A DNA stretch of 30,563 bases, taken from assembly GCA_003644265.1 (NCBI GenBank), contig QNBX01000037.1, positions 1-30,563 of the forward strand. The letters run 5' to 3'. Origin of the DNA: Planctomycetota bacterium. GTDB taxonomy: Bacteria > Planctomycetota > B15-G4. The position numbers were made by a program, and so were the translations under genes. The notes beneath the pieces were generated by a model. That model saw only the letters and a list, made by a program, of their open reading frames with translations. It searched no databases and was not told the origin of the DNA. Position 1 is the first letter of the stretch; each line of letters begins with the position of its first letter. This document shows positions 1 through 7,867 of the stretch, piece after piece.

Positions 1-123
1 AAGGCGGGGCAAGGCGGGGCAAGGCGGGGCAAGGCGGGGCAAGGCGGGGCAAGGCGGGGCAAGACGGGCAAGACGGGCAAGGCGGCGCAAGACGGCGCAA
101 GACGGCGCAAGACGGCGCAAGGC
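1..123. repeat. 10-nt tandem repeat array at the window edge
   Basis: Six perfect copies of AAGGCGGGGC occupy 1-60. Two 9-nt copies of AAGACGGGC follow at 61-78, then AAGGCGGCGC at 79-88, three copies of AAGACGGCGC at 89-118, and a partial unit to 123. The array probably continues left of the window. The unit drifts in blocks, as expected when a minisatellite expands by slippage. It lies 180 bases upstream of the first gene. The remaining stretch 124-301 shows no convincing gene: open frames cross it, but none has coding character or a ribosome site before the one at 288. The array is non-coding as far as I can see. Confidence 0.9.
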
Positions 124-301
124 ATTCCCTCCGGGTGTGCGCTTGGGGTGTCGTGTCCGTGGCTGGAGTGCCACCCGGTTGCTCTATCACGCCTCTCTGA
201 GAGATCATGCGCCGTTCATGCTGCCGCGCGAGCGATCCCGTTTCCGGGCGCGACTCCCCGGCCTTCGCGGCGCCCGCACTCCGACACGGAGGAAGTTCCA
301 G

Positions 302-2509
302 ATGCTCTCGACTCTCCTGGCCCTGGCTCTTGTCCCCGCTGCACTTCCGGCGGGTTCTGACGATCCAGCTCAGCTCTTGCCCGCCAACACCCTGATCTAC
401 TTCGGCTCGACGAGCGTGCAGGCTGGCTTTGAGGCCTCGAAGAACACCGCCATGGCGCGCATCCTGCGCGAGGGCGAGGTCAAGGCGTTCCTGAACCAGC
501 CGCTGGCGGCTGCCAATCAGGTCATCGCAGCGGGCCTGGGCATGATGAAGGACGAGACCGACCAGCTTCAGGCGGCGGCGGCTGAGCTGGGCCTGGGCGC
601 GGACATCGCGCTCGATGAGACCGACACGTTCCTGTCGCTCAGCAGCGACACCGCGCCTCCGGTGGGTCGGACCTTCGTGGCCGTGACGCACATCGGCATG
701 CCCACTGCGGGTGCGCCGGGCGCTCCCATGGTGCCCGAGGTCGGCATGGCCATCGGCGTTGAGCTGATCGACATGGACATGGGCGAGATGCTCGCCTCGC
801 TCTGGAGCCAGATCCCGCTGCCCGATGCCAACGGCTCGTACGGCGGGGTGGATTACCTCGCCAAGGCCTCACCCTATGGCACGCTGTGCCTGGGCACTTT
901 CGATCAGCTCGTGGTCGTCACAACGTCGCCCCAGGCGCTGCACGGCATCATTGATCGCATCAACGGCACGGCCACGGGGCCGAGCCTGGCCGAGGCGCCC
1001 GAGTACAGGCTCATGGTCGAAGCCGCCGGCGGACTGCTGCCTGGCGGATCGTCGTGGTTCGTGCGCGCGGCGCCCATCGCGGGCATCGTGCGCATGGGAC
1101 TCTCCATGGGCCTGCCGATGAGCGGAGAGGTCACGCCCGAAGACGCCCAGAAGATCCTGAGCGTGTTCGACTCGATGGGTTTCACCGCCATCGACATGAT
1201 GGGTGGCACGAGCGCCGTGGGGAGCGACGGGCTGGTCTACGGCACGAGCGTGGCGAGCATCGACCCCGGCGTTCCCGGCTTGCTGTCCAAGCTCGCCGCG
1301 CCGGGCGCAGCGCTGGACGTCTCGGTCTTCTCCGAGATCCCCAGCGACGCGATCGGCGCGTCGGCCATGTCGTTGGGTACGCAGTTCGTCGACATGTACG
1401 ATTTCGTGGTCGCGACCATGGATCAGGTCGAGCCGCAGGCCGCTGAGGCGGCCCGTTCGGCGCTGAACGGGCTGATGGGTGACTACAGTCTGCGAAACGA
1501 CGTGCTGGGAAACGTGCACGGGCGCCTCGTGACGTATGCCGTGCCTGGCCATGGCCTCATGGGCGCGCCTGACACCGTTGTGCGCGTGGGCCTGGCCGAC
1601 GGCGAGCGCTTTGTTGGCGCCCTCAGCGTGCTGCTCGATGCCGTGTCCGCGGAGGTCGGCATGCCGCTGTCGCTGCAGGAACAGGAGCACGAGAGCGGCA
1701 GCTACTACCGCATCGATCTCTCAGCCACGCCGGTAGGCATGATGATGCAGCCAGCCTTCGCCTTGCGTGACGGCGAGATCGTGTTCTCCAGCAACGAGAC
1801 CCAGCTCAAGTCGATCCTCAACGGCGCCTCGGCGTCGGAGAGCCTGTGGGATAACGACCGACTCAAGACCTTCGTCACGAGCCTCGAAGTTCAGGGCGCT
1901 GTGAGCGGGGTCTCCTACACCGATCTGAGGGCGAGCTTCGGCACGCAGTACCCGCAGCTGACCGGTGCGGCCGCCATGATCCCGGGCCTGTCGGGGCTCC
2001 CGATCGACCTCTCGAAGCTGCCGCTCGAGAGCACCATCGGGCAGCACCTCACCGAGAGTTTCACGGGTATCTACCGCACCGAGGACGGGCTCGACGTGTC
2101 GCGCTCCGTGTCGCAGTTCCGGATGAGCGACATGCTCCCGCTCGCGCTCATCGCGGGCGCGCTGGCTGCCGGCCAGGAACTGGGCATCAGCCTGGACGAG
2201 ATCGAGGTCGAGATCGATCCAAGCGAGCAGGTGCAGTTCGATCTGCGCGAGCTGAAGGCCTCCATCACGATCTTCAAGATCACCGAGGGCGGCTACCCCG
2301 ATTCGTTGCAGGATCTGATGCGGCCGCTCGACGAGTACCCGGGCGGGGTCTACCAGCACGACGTGCTGCCGCTGGATCCGTGGGGCAACAGCTATCGCTT
2401 CGCCATGGAAACGCATCCCAAGAAGCGCAAGCTCATGCCCAAGCTCTGGAGCATCGGCCCCAACGGCATTGACGAGAACGGCACCGGAGACGACATCCTC
2501 AAGTTCTGA
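302..2509 (+). CDS. Secreted DUF3352-like protein with C-terminal T2SSG-like domain
   Basis: The product is 735 residues. I chose the ATG at 302 because GGAGGA (288-293) lies 8 nt upstream and the protein then opens with a signal peptide, MLSTLLALALVPAALPA, cleaved before GSDD. The frame is open back to 137 but has no signal there. Residues about 20-640 resemble the DUF3352 family of exported proteins (the opening LLPANTLIYFGSTS is typical); their function is not known. Residues about 646-735 match the C-terminal half of type II secretion pseudopilin GspG: YPDSLQDL, LPLDPWGNSYRF, and the ending WSIGPNGIDENGTGDDI with its acidic calcium-site-like residues. The hydrophobic N-terminal helix and prepilin site of a true GspG are absent, so this is a domain borrowed onto a soluble exported protein. 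Function is unknown; a periplasmic or cell-surface location is inferred. Confidence 0.8.
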   Translation: MLSTLLALALVPAALPAGSDDPAQLLPANTLIYFGSTSVQAGFEASKNTAMARILREGEVKAFLNQPLAAANQVIAAGLGMMKDETDQLQAAAAELGLGADIALDETDTFLSLSSDTAPPVGRTFVAVTHIGMPTAGAPGAPMVPEVGMAIGVELIDMDMGEMLASLWSQIPLPDANGSYGGVDYLAKASPYGTLCLGTFDQLVVVTTSPQALHGIIDRINGTATGPSLAEAPEYRLMVEAAGGLLPGGSSWFVRAAPIAGIVRMGLSMGLPMSGEVTPEDAQKILSVFDSMGFTAIDMMGGTSAVGSDGLVYGTSVASIDPGVPGLLSKLAAPGAALDVSVFSEIPSDAIGASAMSLGTQFVDMYDFVVATMDQVEPQAAEAARSALNGLMGDYSLRNDVLGNVHGRLVTYAVPGHGLMGAPDTVVRVGLADGERFVGALSVLLDAVSAEVGMPLSLQEQEHESGSYYRIDLSATPVGMMMQPAFALRDGEIVFSSNETQLKSILNGASASESLWDNDRLKTFVTSLEVQGAVSGVSYTDLRASFGTQYPQLTGAAAMIPGLSGLPIDLSKLPLESTIGQHLTESFTGIYRTEDGLDVSRSVSQFRMSDMLPLALIAGALAAGQELGISLDEIEVEIDPSEQVQFDLRELKASITIFKITEGGYPDSLQDLMRPLDEYPGGVYQHDVLPLDPWGNSYRFAMETHPKKRKLMPKLWSIGPNGIDENGTGDDILKF

Positions 2510-2525
2510 GGTCGATCCAGCTGCT

Positions 2526-2544
2526 CGGCCGTTGCAAGCGGCCG
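2526..2544 (+). terminator. Possible hairpin after the first gene
   Basis: CGGCCG at 2526-2531 and CGGCCG at 2539-2544 can pair across a 7-nt loop (TTGCAAG), 17 nt after the stop codon of the secreted T2SSG-like protein. There is no T-run after it, so intrinsic termination is only a possibility. Confidence 0.25.
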
Positions 2545-2652
2545 CTGCCACTCGCAACGGGTGATGACTAGTCACGGCTGGTGGCTCCGCATGGATCCGC
2601 CGGTCGTGCTCGCCCTTCCACCGGACGTGAGGAGCGGTTAGCGTCCGCTGCG

Positions 2653-3354
2653 ATGGCTCGCGAGAAGCAACGCACGCGGCGCGATGAGCTCAAGCTCGGG
2701 CTGAGCACCTTGGTGGCGGACGGTCTGCACCGTGCGCTGACGACGAGCTACCGCATCGAGCGGCTGCAGCCCTCCTACACTCGTCGCCGCGAGGCGGGGC
2801 AGGACGTGCGCTGCATCTACGCCACCTGGCACGAGATGCTCTGGCTTGGCATCGGGGCGATGCGCGGTGAGGGCATCTGTGTGCTGGTGAGTACGCACCG
2901 CGACGGCGAGACCATCGCGCGGGTGCTGGAACGCCAGGGCTACAATCTGGCGCGCGGGTCCAGCACGCGAGGGGGGGCCCAGGGGCTGCGCGAGCTGCTG
3001 CGCGCCGGGCGCCAGCAGGACATCGACCTGTGCGTGACCGCGGATGGTCCCCGTGGTCCGCGGCGTGAGCTCAAGGACGGCGTGCTCTTCACGGCGGCCA
3101 TGACCGGGCGGCCCATCGTGCCCTTGGCGGTGGCGGTGGACCGGGCTTGGCGTCTGGGCAGCTGGGATCGGCTCATCATCGGGAAGCCCTTCGCGCGCGT
3201 GGCGATCTGCCTCGGCGAGGAGCTGGTCATCCCCCGGGACGCCGATCGCGAGAGCATGCTCGAGCTGCACCGGCCCCGTCTGGCGGCCGCCATGGACGAG
3301 GCCGAGCGGCGCTGCCTGGCGGCCATCGGCCAGGCGACGCCGGACGCCGGCTGA
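2653..3354 (+). CDS. DUF374 lysophospholipid acyltransferase family protein
   Basis: This 233-residue protein belongs to the DUF374 branch of the LPLAT acyltransferase superfamily, which transfers acyl chains to glycerolipids or lipid A-type acceptors at the inner membrane. Family blocks are clear: WHEMLWLG (59-66, with the likely catalytic His60), STHRDGE (80-86), RGSSTRGG (101-108), and TADGPRGPR (129-137). The later PIVPLAVAVDRAWRLGSWD segment is also typical. The start is the ATG at 2653; an in-frame GTG at 2581 would add 24 arginine-rich residues that do not look like family sequence. The ribosome site is poor for both. A conserved acidic residue four places after His60 is not obvious (HEMLWLG rather than HxxxxD), as is normal for DUF374. 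A role in lipid A or phospholipid acylation is inferred, in line with the LPS genes further along the window. Confidence 0.8.
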   Translation: MAREKQRTRRDELKLGLSTLVADGLHRALTTSYRIERLQPSYTRRREAGQDVRCIYATWHEMLWLGIGAMRGEGICVLVSTHRDGETIARVLERQGYNLARGSSTRGGAQGLRELLRAGRQQDIDLCVTADGPRGPRRELKDGVLFTAAMTGRPIVPLAVAVDRAWRLGSWDRLIIGKPFARVAICLGEELVIPRDADRESMLELHRPRLAAAMDEAERRCLAAIGQATPDAG

Positions 3355-3517
3355 GCGCCAGGGCTCGCGCGAGCGGGCCACGGTCGCTGCTGGGAGCGCC
3401 GGCGCCGTGCCGATCACGCGCCCACTCCACAGCGTCGGCGGCGCGCCCCAACCACGCCGCCAGCGGCGCGCGAGCGACGTCCTGGATCCGGCTGCGGGAT
3501 CTCACCCCGGCGGCGCG

Positions 3518-3523
3518 ATAGAC
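3518..3523 (+). promoter_or_regulatory. Candidate -10 box upstream of pyrB
   Basis: TAGACT lies 36 nt before the pyrB GTG and resembles the TAGAAT boxes upstream of purF and the zinc-ribbon gene. No good -35 is visible 17 nt upstream. The rest of the 205-nt gap 3355-3559 is GC-rich with many short inverted repeats but no gene. I saw no attenuator leader peptide or uridine run. Confidence 0.25.
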
Positions 3524-3559
3524 TGATCGCTGGGCATCCGCTCACCCAGGAGGCACTTC

Positions 3560-4492
3560 GTGGCTGTGCAACCCCTCTCGTTCGTCGGTCGCGACCTGGT
3601 CTCCATGCGCGACTTCAATCGCGAAGAGCTGATCGCGTTCCTGGATGAGGCTGAGCACTTCGAGGGCTACGAAGAGCCCATCCTCAAGGGCCGCATCCTG
3701 GGCACGTTGTTCTTTGAGCCGTCCACGCGCACGCACCTGTCGTTCTCGTCCGCCATGCAGCGCCTGGGCGGCACGGACCTCGGCTTCGCGGACGCCAAGG
3801 TCTCGTCGACGGCCAAGGGCGAGTCGCTGGCCGACACCATTCGCGTGGTCGAGAACTACTGCGACCTGATCCTCATCCGGCACTGGATGGAGGGCGCGGC
3901 GCGCCTGGCCGCCGAGAGCACCGAGATCCCGGTGATCAACGCCGGCGATGGGACCAACCAGCACCCGACCCAGACGCTGCTCGACCTCTACACCATGCGC
4001 AAGCGCCGCGGGCGGCTCGACAACCTCAAGATCGCGTTCATCGGCGACCTCAAGTACAGCCGCACGGTGCACTCGCTGATCGAGACGCTGACGCACTTCG
4101 ACAACGAGCTGTTCCTGGTCTCGCCCTCGTCGCTGCGTATTCCGCCGGCGTTCATCGAAGAGCTCGACGATCGCGGCACGGTCTACACCGAGGACGAGGA
4201 GTTCTTCTCGATCGCGTCGGACGTGGATGTGATCTACACCACGCGCATCCAGCAGGAGCGCTTCCCCGATCCGGTTGAGTACGAGAAGGTCAAGAACGCC
4301 TACCGAATCGACCGTGCGGCCATCGAGCGCATCGGTGGCGACCTGACGCTGATGCACCCGCTGCCGCGACTCAACGAGATCTCGACCGACCTGGACGGCT
4401 ATCCTGGGTCGGCCTACTTCGACCAGGCGCGCAACGGCGTCACGGTGCGCAAGGCCGTGCTGTCGTTGCTGCTGGGAGCCCACCGTGCCTGA
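3560..4492 (+). CDS. pyrB: Aspartate carbamoyltransferase catalytic subunit
   Basis: The enzyme joins carbamoyl phosphate and L-aspartate to form N-carbamoyl-L-aspartate, the committed step of pyrimidine synthesis in the cytosol. The 310-residue product has the usual length. It shows the carbamoyl-phosphate motif FFEPSTRTHLSF (STRT at 55-58), the lysine loop STAKGES (83-89, Lys86 equivalent to E. coli Lys84), HPTQTLLDLYTM (135-146), and MHPLPR (265-270). The start is GTG 3560, placed 6 nt after a strong AGGAGG (3548-3553). Its last 8 nt overlap the start of pyrI, so the catalytic and regulatory chains are translationally coupled. It should assemble as catalytic trimers within a c6r6 holoenzyme. 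Confidence 0.97.
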   Translation: MAVQPLSFVGRDLVSMRDFNREELIAFLDEAEHFEGYEEPILKGRILGTLFFEPSTRTHLSFSSAMQRLGGTDLGFADAKVSSTAKGESLADTIRVVENYCDLILIRHWMEGAARLAAESTEIPVINAGDGTNQHPTQTLLDLYTMRKRRGRLDNLKIAFIGDLKYSRTVHSLIETLTHFDNELFLVSPSSLRIPPAFIEELDDRGTVYTEDEEFFSIASDVDVIYTTRIQQERFPDPVEYEKVKNAYRIDRAAIERIGGDLTLMHPLPRLNEISTDLDGYPGSAYFDQARNGVTVRKAVLSLLLGAHRA

Positions 4493-4952
4493 TCACCAGA
4501 CCACCGAACCGAGCATCAAGGTCAGCGCCCTGCGTGAGGGCACTGTGATCGACCACCTGGTCAAGGGCACGGCGCTCAAGGTGCTCTCGGTTCTGGGCAT
4601 CAAGTTCGACGGCGCGGTGACCATCGGCCTCAACCTCGAGAGCGGCAAGTTCCCGCTCAAGGACATCATCAAGATCGAGCGCCGAGAGGTGACGCCCGAG
4701 GAGGTCAGCAAGATCGCGCTGATCTCACCCTCGGCGACGTTCTCGATCATCCGCGAGTTCCAGGTCGTCGAGAAGTTCACGCCGACGTTGCCCAAGATGA
4801 TCGAGGGCCTGATCCGCTGCCCCAACCCGTCGTGCATCACCAGCGACGAGCGCGTACGCACCAAGTTCGTGGTGTTGCGTTCCGACCCACTGCGCATCCT
4901 GTGCCACTACTGTGAGCGGCCTCAGCGCAAGGAGGAGATCGAACTGCTGTGA
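4485..4952 (+). CDS. pyrI: Aspartate carbamoyltransferase regulatory subunit
   Basis: This 155-residue regulatory chain binds nucleotide effectors and holds the catalytic trimers together. The N-terminal allosteric domain (about 10-100) contains the conserved opening IKVSALREGTVIDHL and the segment GLNLESGKFPLKDIIKIE. The C-terminal zinc domain has all four cysteine ligands, C112-x4-C117 and C140-x2-C143, in CPNPSC and CHYC, matching E. coli Cys109, 114, 138 and 141. The start is GTG 4485, inside the end of pyrB, with GGGAG at 4474-4478 as its ribosome site. The stop overlaps the GTG of the next gene by 4 nt. An intact zinc site implies an allosterically regulated ATCase; which nucleotide inhibits cannot be read from sequence. 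Confidence 0.96.
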   Translation: MPDHQTTEPSIKVSALREGTVIDHLVKGTALKVLSVLGIKFDGAVTIGLNLESGKFPLKDIIKIERREVTPEEVSKIALISPSATFSIIREFQVVEKFTPTLPKMIEGLIRCPNPSCITSDERVRTKFVVLRSDPLRILCHYCERPQRKEEIELL

Positions 4953-6580
4953 AGTCCACCGACCGCGTCATCATCGACGGTTACGACCTGCTGGCCGAGA
5001 ACGATCGGCTGGCGTTCCCCGATCAGGAGCGCTGTGGGCGGCGCATCAATCGCGGCACGGCCTGCGTGCCCGAGGGCGGCGTCAAGCAACCTGCGCACGA
5101 GGACGTGAAGTCCGACCACGTGTCCCAGGTTATGCCCAGCACGCTCGAGGACGCGAGCCCGGTGCTCGACCTGAGCTACCCCACGTCGGGCATGTTCGTG
5201 GACTCGCCCGGCGGTGCGTATATCGACCTGTATCAGGGCGTGGCGCAGAAGCTGATCGATGAACACCACACGGAGTTCGAGCGCACGGCGCGGCTGCTGG
5301 TGGACCACGGCCTGGCCTTTCGGCGCGAGATCAACACCGACGACTACGAGGTGTTCAGCACGCCCATCGAGGGCCTGCACACGCCGCAGGAGCTGGCGCG
5401 CGTGGTCAACGACCTGACCCAAGCTGCGCTGCCCGAGCTGGGGACGACGCGCTGCTTCTTCTCCAACAGCGGCGCCGAGGCGGGTGAGGCCGGTCTGAAG
5501 CTGGCGCAGCTGCACGCCTATCGCCGCTTCCTGCGCAACCACGGCGAGGACGTGCTGGCCGAGGTCATGACCGACCTGGGCATCGCGCGCGACACGTTCT
5601 TCGACGCGGACAGTTCGCTGCCCGACCCGGTGTACTGCGACTACCCCTTCTTCGTGTTCGGCTGCGACCAGGCCTTCCACGGGCGCACGCTCGGCGTGCT
5701 CAACCTGACGCGCAGCAAGAAGGCGCACCAGCTGGGCTTCTCCAAGTCGCGCTGGTGCCGGCGCCTGAGCTTCAACGGCGACCCGGGCGACCTGGAAGCG
5801 CTGCTCGACACGCGACCCATCACGGAGATCCTGGCGGCGCCCGGCGGCGTCGCGGGCGTCATCGCGGAGGGCCGCGTGCCCGTCGATCTGGCCGCGCTCT
5901 TCGCGACCGAGGTCTACCAGGGCGAGGGCGGTTACAGGCTGGCGGACAAGGCCTGGCTGTCCGGCATTGCCGCCACCTGCCGGCAGCACGGCATCCTGCT
6001 GGCGGTCGACGAGGTGCAGTCGTTTGGACGCACGGGCTGCCTGTACGCCGTGCAGCACTTCGGTGTGACGCCCGACATCGTCTGGACCGCGAAGGCCGCG
6101 GTGCTGGGCATCACCGTGGCGCGCACCGAGCTGGTGGACGACTGCCACCCCGGCTGGCACAGCAACACGTTCGGCAGCGGCAAGCTGTTCGACGTGAACA
6201 TGGCCTACGCCACCTGGGCCGTGCTGGCCCAGCGCCCCGAGCCGCTGTTCGAAGGCCGCACGTTGCTGGAGAACTCAGCGCTCAAGGGCGAGTACGTGCG
6301 CATGCGGCTGGCGGAGCTGTCCGCCGCGCACTCCGATGTCTTCCCGGCCTTCAGCGGACTGGGAGGCATGTGGGGCCTCACCGTCAGGCACCGCGACGAG
6401 GTGGTCGATCTTGGCTGGAAGCTGGGCCTCAAGCTGCTCGGCTGTGGTCAGCCGGGCGAGCTATCACGCATCCGTTTGCTGCTGCTGGCCGACGTGTTGA
6501 CGCGCGAGGTCGACGAGCTGATCGCGTGCTTCGATCGCGTCTTCACGGCGTTGGAACAGGCCCACCCCGAAGACCTCTGA
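4949..6580 (+). CDS. Class III PLP-dependent aminotransferase, third gene of the pyrBI set
   Basis: This 543-residue protein is a fold-type I, class III aminotransferase of the acetylornithine/4-aminobutyrate group, but longer than the usual 400-460 residues. Visible features are FFSNSGAEAGE (170-180, cofactor phosphate binding), FHGRT (243-247), EVYQGEGGY (321-329), AVDEVQSFGRTG (352-363, with Asp354 to the pyridine nitrogen), and the Schiff-base lysine in DIVWTAKAAVLG (Lys382). Its GTG start at 4949 overlaps the pyrI stop by 4 nt, with AAGGAGGAG at 4929-4937 upstream. About 60-70 N-terminal residues precede the core and match nothing I recognise; an ATG at residue 62 is an alternative start without a clear ribosome site. 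Substrate is unknown. Coupling to pyrBI suggests amino-acid or nitrogen metabolism, perhaps with a beta-alanine- or GABA-like substrate, which is speculative. Confidence 0.85.
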   Translation: MKSTDRVIIDGYDLLAENDRLAFPDQERCGRRINRGTACVPEGGVKQPAHEDVKSDHVSQVMPSTLEDASPVLDLSYPTSGMFVDSPGGAYIDLYQGVAQKLIDEHHTEFERTARLLVDHGLAFRREINTDDYEVFSTPIEGLHTPQELARVVNDLTQAALPELGTTRCFFSNSGAEAGEAGLKLAQLHAYRRFLRNHGEDVLAEVMTDLGIARDTFFDADSSLPDPVYCDYPFFVFGCDQAFHGRTLGVLNLTRSKKAHQLGFSKSRWCRRLSFNGDPGDLEALLDTRPITEILAAPGGVAGVIAEGRVPVDLAALFATEVYQGEGGYRLADKAWLSGIAATCRQHGILLAVDEVQSFGRTGCLYAVQHFGVTPDIVWTAKAAVLGITVARTELVDDCHPGWHSNTFGSGKLFDVNMAYATWAVLAQRPEPLFEGRTLLENSALKGEYVRMRLAELSAAHSDVFPAFSGLGGMWGLTVRHRDEVVDLGWKLGLKLLGCGQPGELSRIRLLLLADVLTREVDELIACFDRVFTALEQAHPEDL

Positions 6581-6698
6581 CGGGGCCGCCGGCGAGCCGC
6601 GCGCAACAAGCTCGGTCCCGTGACGGCACGCCGCCCGGGGGCTGACGTCGCCACACAGCCAGTGACCCTGTCTCAAACGCCGCGCGGCCGGGCTGCGC

Positions 6699-7595
6699 TC
6701 AGCCCTCGGCGCCCCTGGCTCCGCTGTTGACGCTCAGGCCTTCGAGTTCCACCTGCTTGGTCATGTCGGCCGGGGCGGCCATGGGGCCTTCCTGCGACAC
6801 GGTCTCGCTGTAGCCGGTCAGCATGATCACGCCCTGCTGCTCCGCGTGGCGGTACACGGTGCGTTGCTTCATGGTCATGGCACCGAAGCTGTTGGTGGCG
6901 CTCATGGCCGACAGGATCAGCGCGCCGTCATCGCCGCGCGCGGGCTTCCACTCAAAGCGGGTCTTGAGGTCCATCGTCATCTCGCCCATGGGGCCCTTCT
7001 GCGAGAAGCTCATCTGGCTGCCCACGGGCAGGTTGTCGTCCTGATCAAAGAGCCAGACGATGGAGTCCGCCGGGATGACCGTGGCGACGGTGCCTGGCTT
7101 GCGCGTGAAGAGCACCCGCAGGTCGTCCCCCTCGGCGCCGTCGAAGGCCGCATCAAAGTTCTCGAGCAGGGGGCCAAACTCGACCATCTTGTTCAGCGCC
7201 ACCGCCAGGACCTGCTTGCCCATGCGATCGAGTGAGCCCTGGATCTGGGCGCGCATCATGGCCAGGGCTGGCGGGAAGTCGTCGCTCACGCTGCCGCTCA
7301 GCTGGGGGCTGCCGTCGGCCTCCCAGGTCACGGAGGAGTGGGCCAGGCGCAGGGTCTCGGGCGTGCCCTCCGGCAGCTTCTGACCGGAAGGCGCCATCAT
7401 CTCGTTCAACTGGTCCCGCGGGAAGGTGATCGGCACGACGAACGAGAGCGTCTGCAGCCCGTCGCCGGTGGGGTTGTAGAGCGCGGCTTCAGCCTGCTGC
7501 AGAAACGTGCGCACCGTGTCGGTGGTGGCGGCGCTGCCTTCGTCCTGGGGCAGCAACAGGGAGGCAGAGGCGAGCAGGCTGGCGATCAGGAGCAT
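6699..7595 (-). CDS. Secreted protein of unknown function
   Basis: I do not recognise this 298-residue protein. It starts with a signal peptide, MLLIASLLASASLLLPQDEGSA, so it is probably exported. The remainder is a mix of amphipathic helix (RTFLQQAEAALYN) and beta-rich segments such as TLSFVVPITFPRDQL and MTMDLKTRFEWKP, with no cysteines or catalytic motif visible. It could have a lipocalin- or LolA-like barrel fold, but I cannot show this. It is convergent with the aminotransferase (118-nt gap, no clear terminator) and divergent from purF. The ATG at 7595 is preferred because it gives the signal peptide directly; its ribosome site is weak. Confidence 0.7.
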   Translation of the reverse strand: MLLIASLLASASLLLPQDEGSAATTDTVRTFLQQAEAALYNPTGDGLQTLSFVVPITFPRDQLNEMMAPSGQKLPEGTPETLRLAHSSVTWEADGSPQLSGSVSDDFPPALAMMRAQIQGSLDRMGKQVLAVALNKMVEFGPLLENFDAAFDGAEGDDLRVLFTRKPGTVATVIPADSIVWLFDQDDNLPVGSQMSFSQKGPMGEMTMDLKTRFEWKPARGDDGALILSAMSATNSFGAMTMKQRTVYRHAEQQGVIMLTGYSETVSQEGPMAAPADMTKQVELEGLSVNSGARGAEG

Positions 7596-7835
7596 GGTCA
7601 GGATTCGGCGGGGAGGCGGAGAGGAGCGCCGCAGGATAGCGCAGCGCCGTCCGCCGCCGCTACGAGGTCACGCACAGGCCGGGATCGCCGCGGCGGGGGC
7701 CAGCGCTCGCTCTCGCCCCCTGAGCGCTGCTGCCCCGCGCTCGGGTCCCGGCGCCAAGGACCGCCCCAGGGTCTCAGTCGCCGCACCGGCGCGTGACCTC
7801 TGCACACCCCCTGCCGCCCTGCGCTGCGGTCACGG

Positions 7836-7841
7836 TAGAAT
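7836..7841 (+). promoter_or_regulatory. Candidate -10 box for purF
   Basis: TAGAAT ends 26 nt before the purF ATG, in the 272-nt divergent gap 7596-7867. The best -35-like sequence (CTGCCG at 7811) is poor and too far away. Nothing else in this gap looks like a gene, and I could not recognise a PurR operator or a purine riboswitch. Confidence 0.35.
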
Positions 7842-7867
7842 CGGGCGCTCCCCCGAGGTGCTCCTCC

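Noticed and set aside
137..301. Extension of the first gene back to 137 (55 more residues)
   Set aside because: The extra residues are Arg/Pro/Leu-rich without family character, and both the ribosome site (288-293) and a clean signal peptide support the ATG at 302.
3355..3559. A pyrimidine attenuator or riboswitch upstream of pyrB
   Set aside because: There is no leader peptide, no PyrR-binding-loop consensus and no uridine tract that I could see.
6581..6698. A terminator between the aminotransferase and the secreted protein
   Set aside because: Several short GC inverted repeats are possible but none is clearly dominant or followed by T residues.
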